Shown: piece by piece, positions 63,101-64,000 of the stretch | Layout: the number at the start of each line of letters is the position of its first letter | How positions within the stretch are numbered: the first letter of the stretch is position 1 | From: Neckera pumila | Taxonomy: Eukaryota > Streptophyta > Bryopsida > Hypnales > Neckeraceae | Assembly: GCA_963969595.1 (NCBI GenBank) | Contig: OZ018409.1 | Span: 36,221,282-36,285,281, forward strand | DNA: 64,000 nucleotides | Direction of reading: 5' to 3' | Position numbers and translations under genes: made by a program | Notes under the pieces: generated by a model | Seen by the model: only the letters and a program-made list of their open reading frames with translations | What the model was told of the DNA's origin: nothing | The model's database searches: none

Positions 63101-63219
63101 GAACTCCATGTTAACCACAACCACCTCAAGCACTTTGGAGGTCTATCAATTGCTTCACAGTTGTCCCTCTTCAATTTTGGTAGAGTCACCAAGTACTTCT
63201 CATTCAACATTGCTAGCAT
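60198..63219 (-). pseudogene. Decayed piggyBac-family transposase
   Basis: Relic of a DDE transposase of the piggyBac class (Pfam DDE_Tnp_1_7). Reading down the minus strand there is a long charged N-terminal region from 63219, with a frameshift before 62956 and an in-frame TAG at 62510-62512; both sides of this stop read smoothly (HIVEEID, then WIEGQILEERIHP). Next is the domain start WSPKLMRRIVRETNAYASEV near 61430. VDESMVMYKGK lies near 61050 after a frameshift at about 61157. The DDE core follows: VVDALSKYVWNFQIYYGR with the first Asp and LTTDNFFTSVPLFLDLL with the second. In-frame TAGs lie at 60624-60626 and 60549-60551; the second stands where a Trp is usual, just before KDKKAVVLLST with the third Asp. 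The C-terminal NMRGVDTANQLRGVY and HKWWHRVSHYLLD motifs are clear. No TTAA-bounded ends were found around this copy. Confidence 0.88.
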
Positions 63220-63675
63220 ATACTCTACCTGCCATTTCTTTGCTTTGTGTTTAGAAACTACATGTTTGGCTATGACCTCTGCCTCAGAGGTGCACCATGC
63301 TGGGTATGTAGGAGGATAAGGGAGGTAATCAAAATCTGTCTTTCACTAGAAGAAAAACGGGTCCGCAGCAACCCACTGATATGCGACTAGATGTCCTGTA
63401 CAACTATCGTGCAACCGTGGCCCTCTCTATTTGCACCAAATTTATTGAATACTTTGTACTAGTCGCAAAGCAGTTGTAGAATGATGTAGAGGGTTACAAG
63501 GAGCAACAGATGAGTAGATGTGAAGCATTCTACATCCACAGTTCAACAAAGTTGTCGATGTATCTCTTGCAAGTTCAACTACCAAAGTGCAATAAAGTAT
63601 AATCTAAACTGTAACTCCAACTCAATAAAGAAATGATTAAAGTTCAACTAGAAAGCAACTACAATGCAATTAGAA
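63220..63675. other. Spacer upstream of the piggyBac relic
   Basis: No terminal repeat, TTAA-bounded end or gene is visible. Confidence 0.4.
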
Positions 63676-63812
63676 TATGACTTCAATACAAGTGCAAAAT
63701 AATTACATTACAACTACAAAACAACTACAATGCAACTAAAAAACAACTACAATGCAACTACAAAACAACTACAATGCAACTAGAAAACAACTACAATGCA
63801 ACTAAAAAAATT
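63676..63812. repeat. About 21-bp tandem repeat, five to six copies
   Basis: The unit ACAACTACAATGCAACTANA then AA recurs head to tail with one or two variable bases. Similar looser copies begin near 63640. No coding value. Confidence 0.85.
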
Positions 63813-64000
63813 TCACTAAATTGGCTACGAAAGCAACATGTAAGATAGATATAGATATTAGAATCTATGACTGTTTTAGATTTTCAATATCTACAGATGG
63901 TATAGATTTCAAATACAACTTCAAAAAATCTAGAATTTTTATAGATGTTAGATATCTACTACACTTATAGATTTCAATCTAAGACAACTGTAGATTTCCT

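Noticed and set aside
1..64000. tRNA, rRNA and CRISPR-like features
   Set aside because: I found no cloverleaf-like or rRNA sequence, and the short tandem arrays lack spacers; this was a read by eye, not a scan.

Overview
The window looks like nuclear DNA of a land plant, most likely a non-seed plant (bryophyte or lycophyte). The evidence is three genes with short GT-AG introns, including a one-chain class II plus class I diterpene synthase with a transit-like leader and a plastid-type tryptophan/tyrosine permease. They sit in AT-rich DNA full of small inverted-repeat transposons. Bifunctional diterpene synthases occur in mosses, lycophytes, liverworts and gymnosperms, and the short introns argue against a conifer. 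I cannot name the species.

Layout. 1-10.9 kb: no gene; tandem repeats, a fold-back, a TA-flanked MITE, piggyBac-type MITEs, a Stowaway-like element and an AT microsatellite. 10.9-16.65 kb, minus strand: a complete 13-exon amino-acid permease gene. 17.9-20.9 kb, plus strand: a 5-exon GDSL esterase/lipase gene, divergent from the permease, with a frameshift directly after its catalytic serine and a non-AG splice acceptor. 21.8-28.5 kb, minus strand: a complete 10-exon bifunctional diterpene synthase (894 codons as modelled) with SAYDTAW, DVDD, DDYFD and NDIQGMKRE motifs. 28.5-53.5 kb: no gene; an 86-bp tandem array, several near-perfect palindromes, four of the six full-length piggyBac-type MITEs and a roughly 7-kb fold-back structure. 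53.5-58.6 kb, plus strand: a decayed hAT-family transposase with four in-frame stops and later frameshifts. 59.8-60.0 kb: a long TTA microsatellite. 60.2-63.2 kb, minus strand: a decayed piggyBac-family transposase.

The three ordinary genes could be functionally independent; nothing in the sequence proves a pathway. The repeat fraction has one coherent story. Six full-length elements of about 0.9-1.0 kb carry termini of the form CCCCTAAAG...CTTTAGGGG, most of them next to TTAA. That is the target preference of piggyBac transposases, and a broken piggyBac transposase lies in the same window. Exon boundaries below were derived by hand from reading-frame continuity and splice signals. The permease and diterpene synthase models close in frame from ATG to stop; the GDSL model does so apart from the lesions noted.
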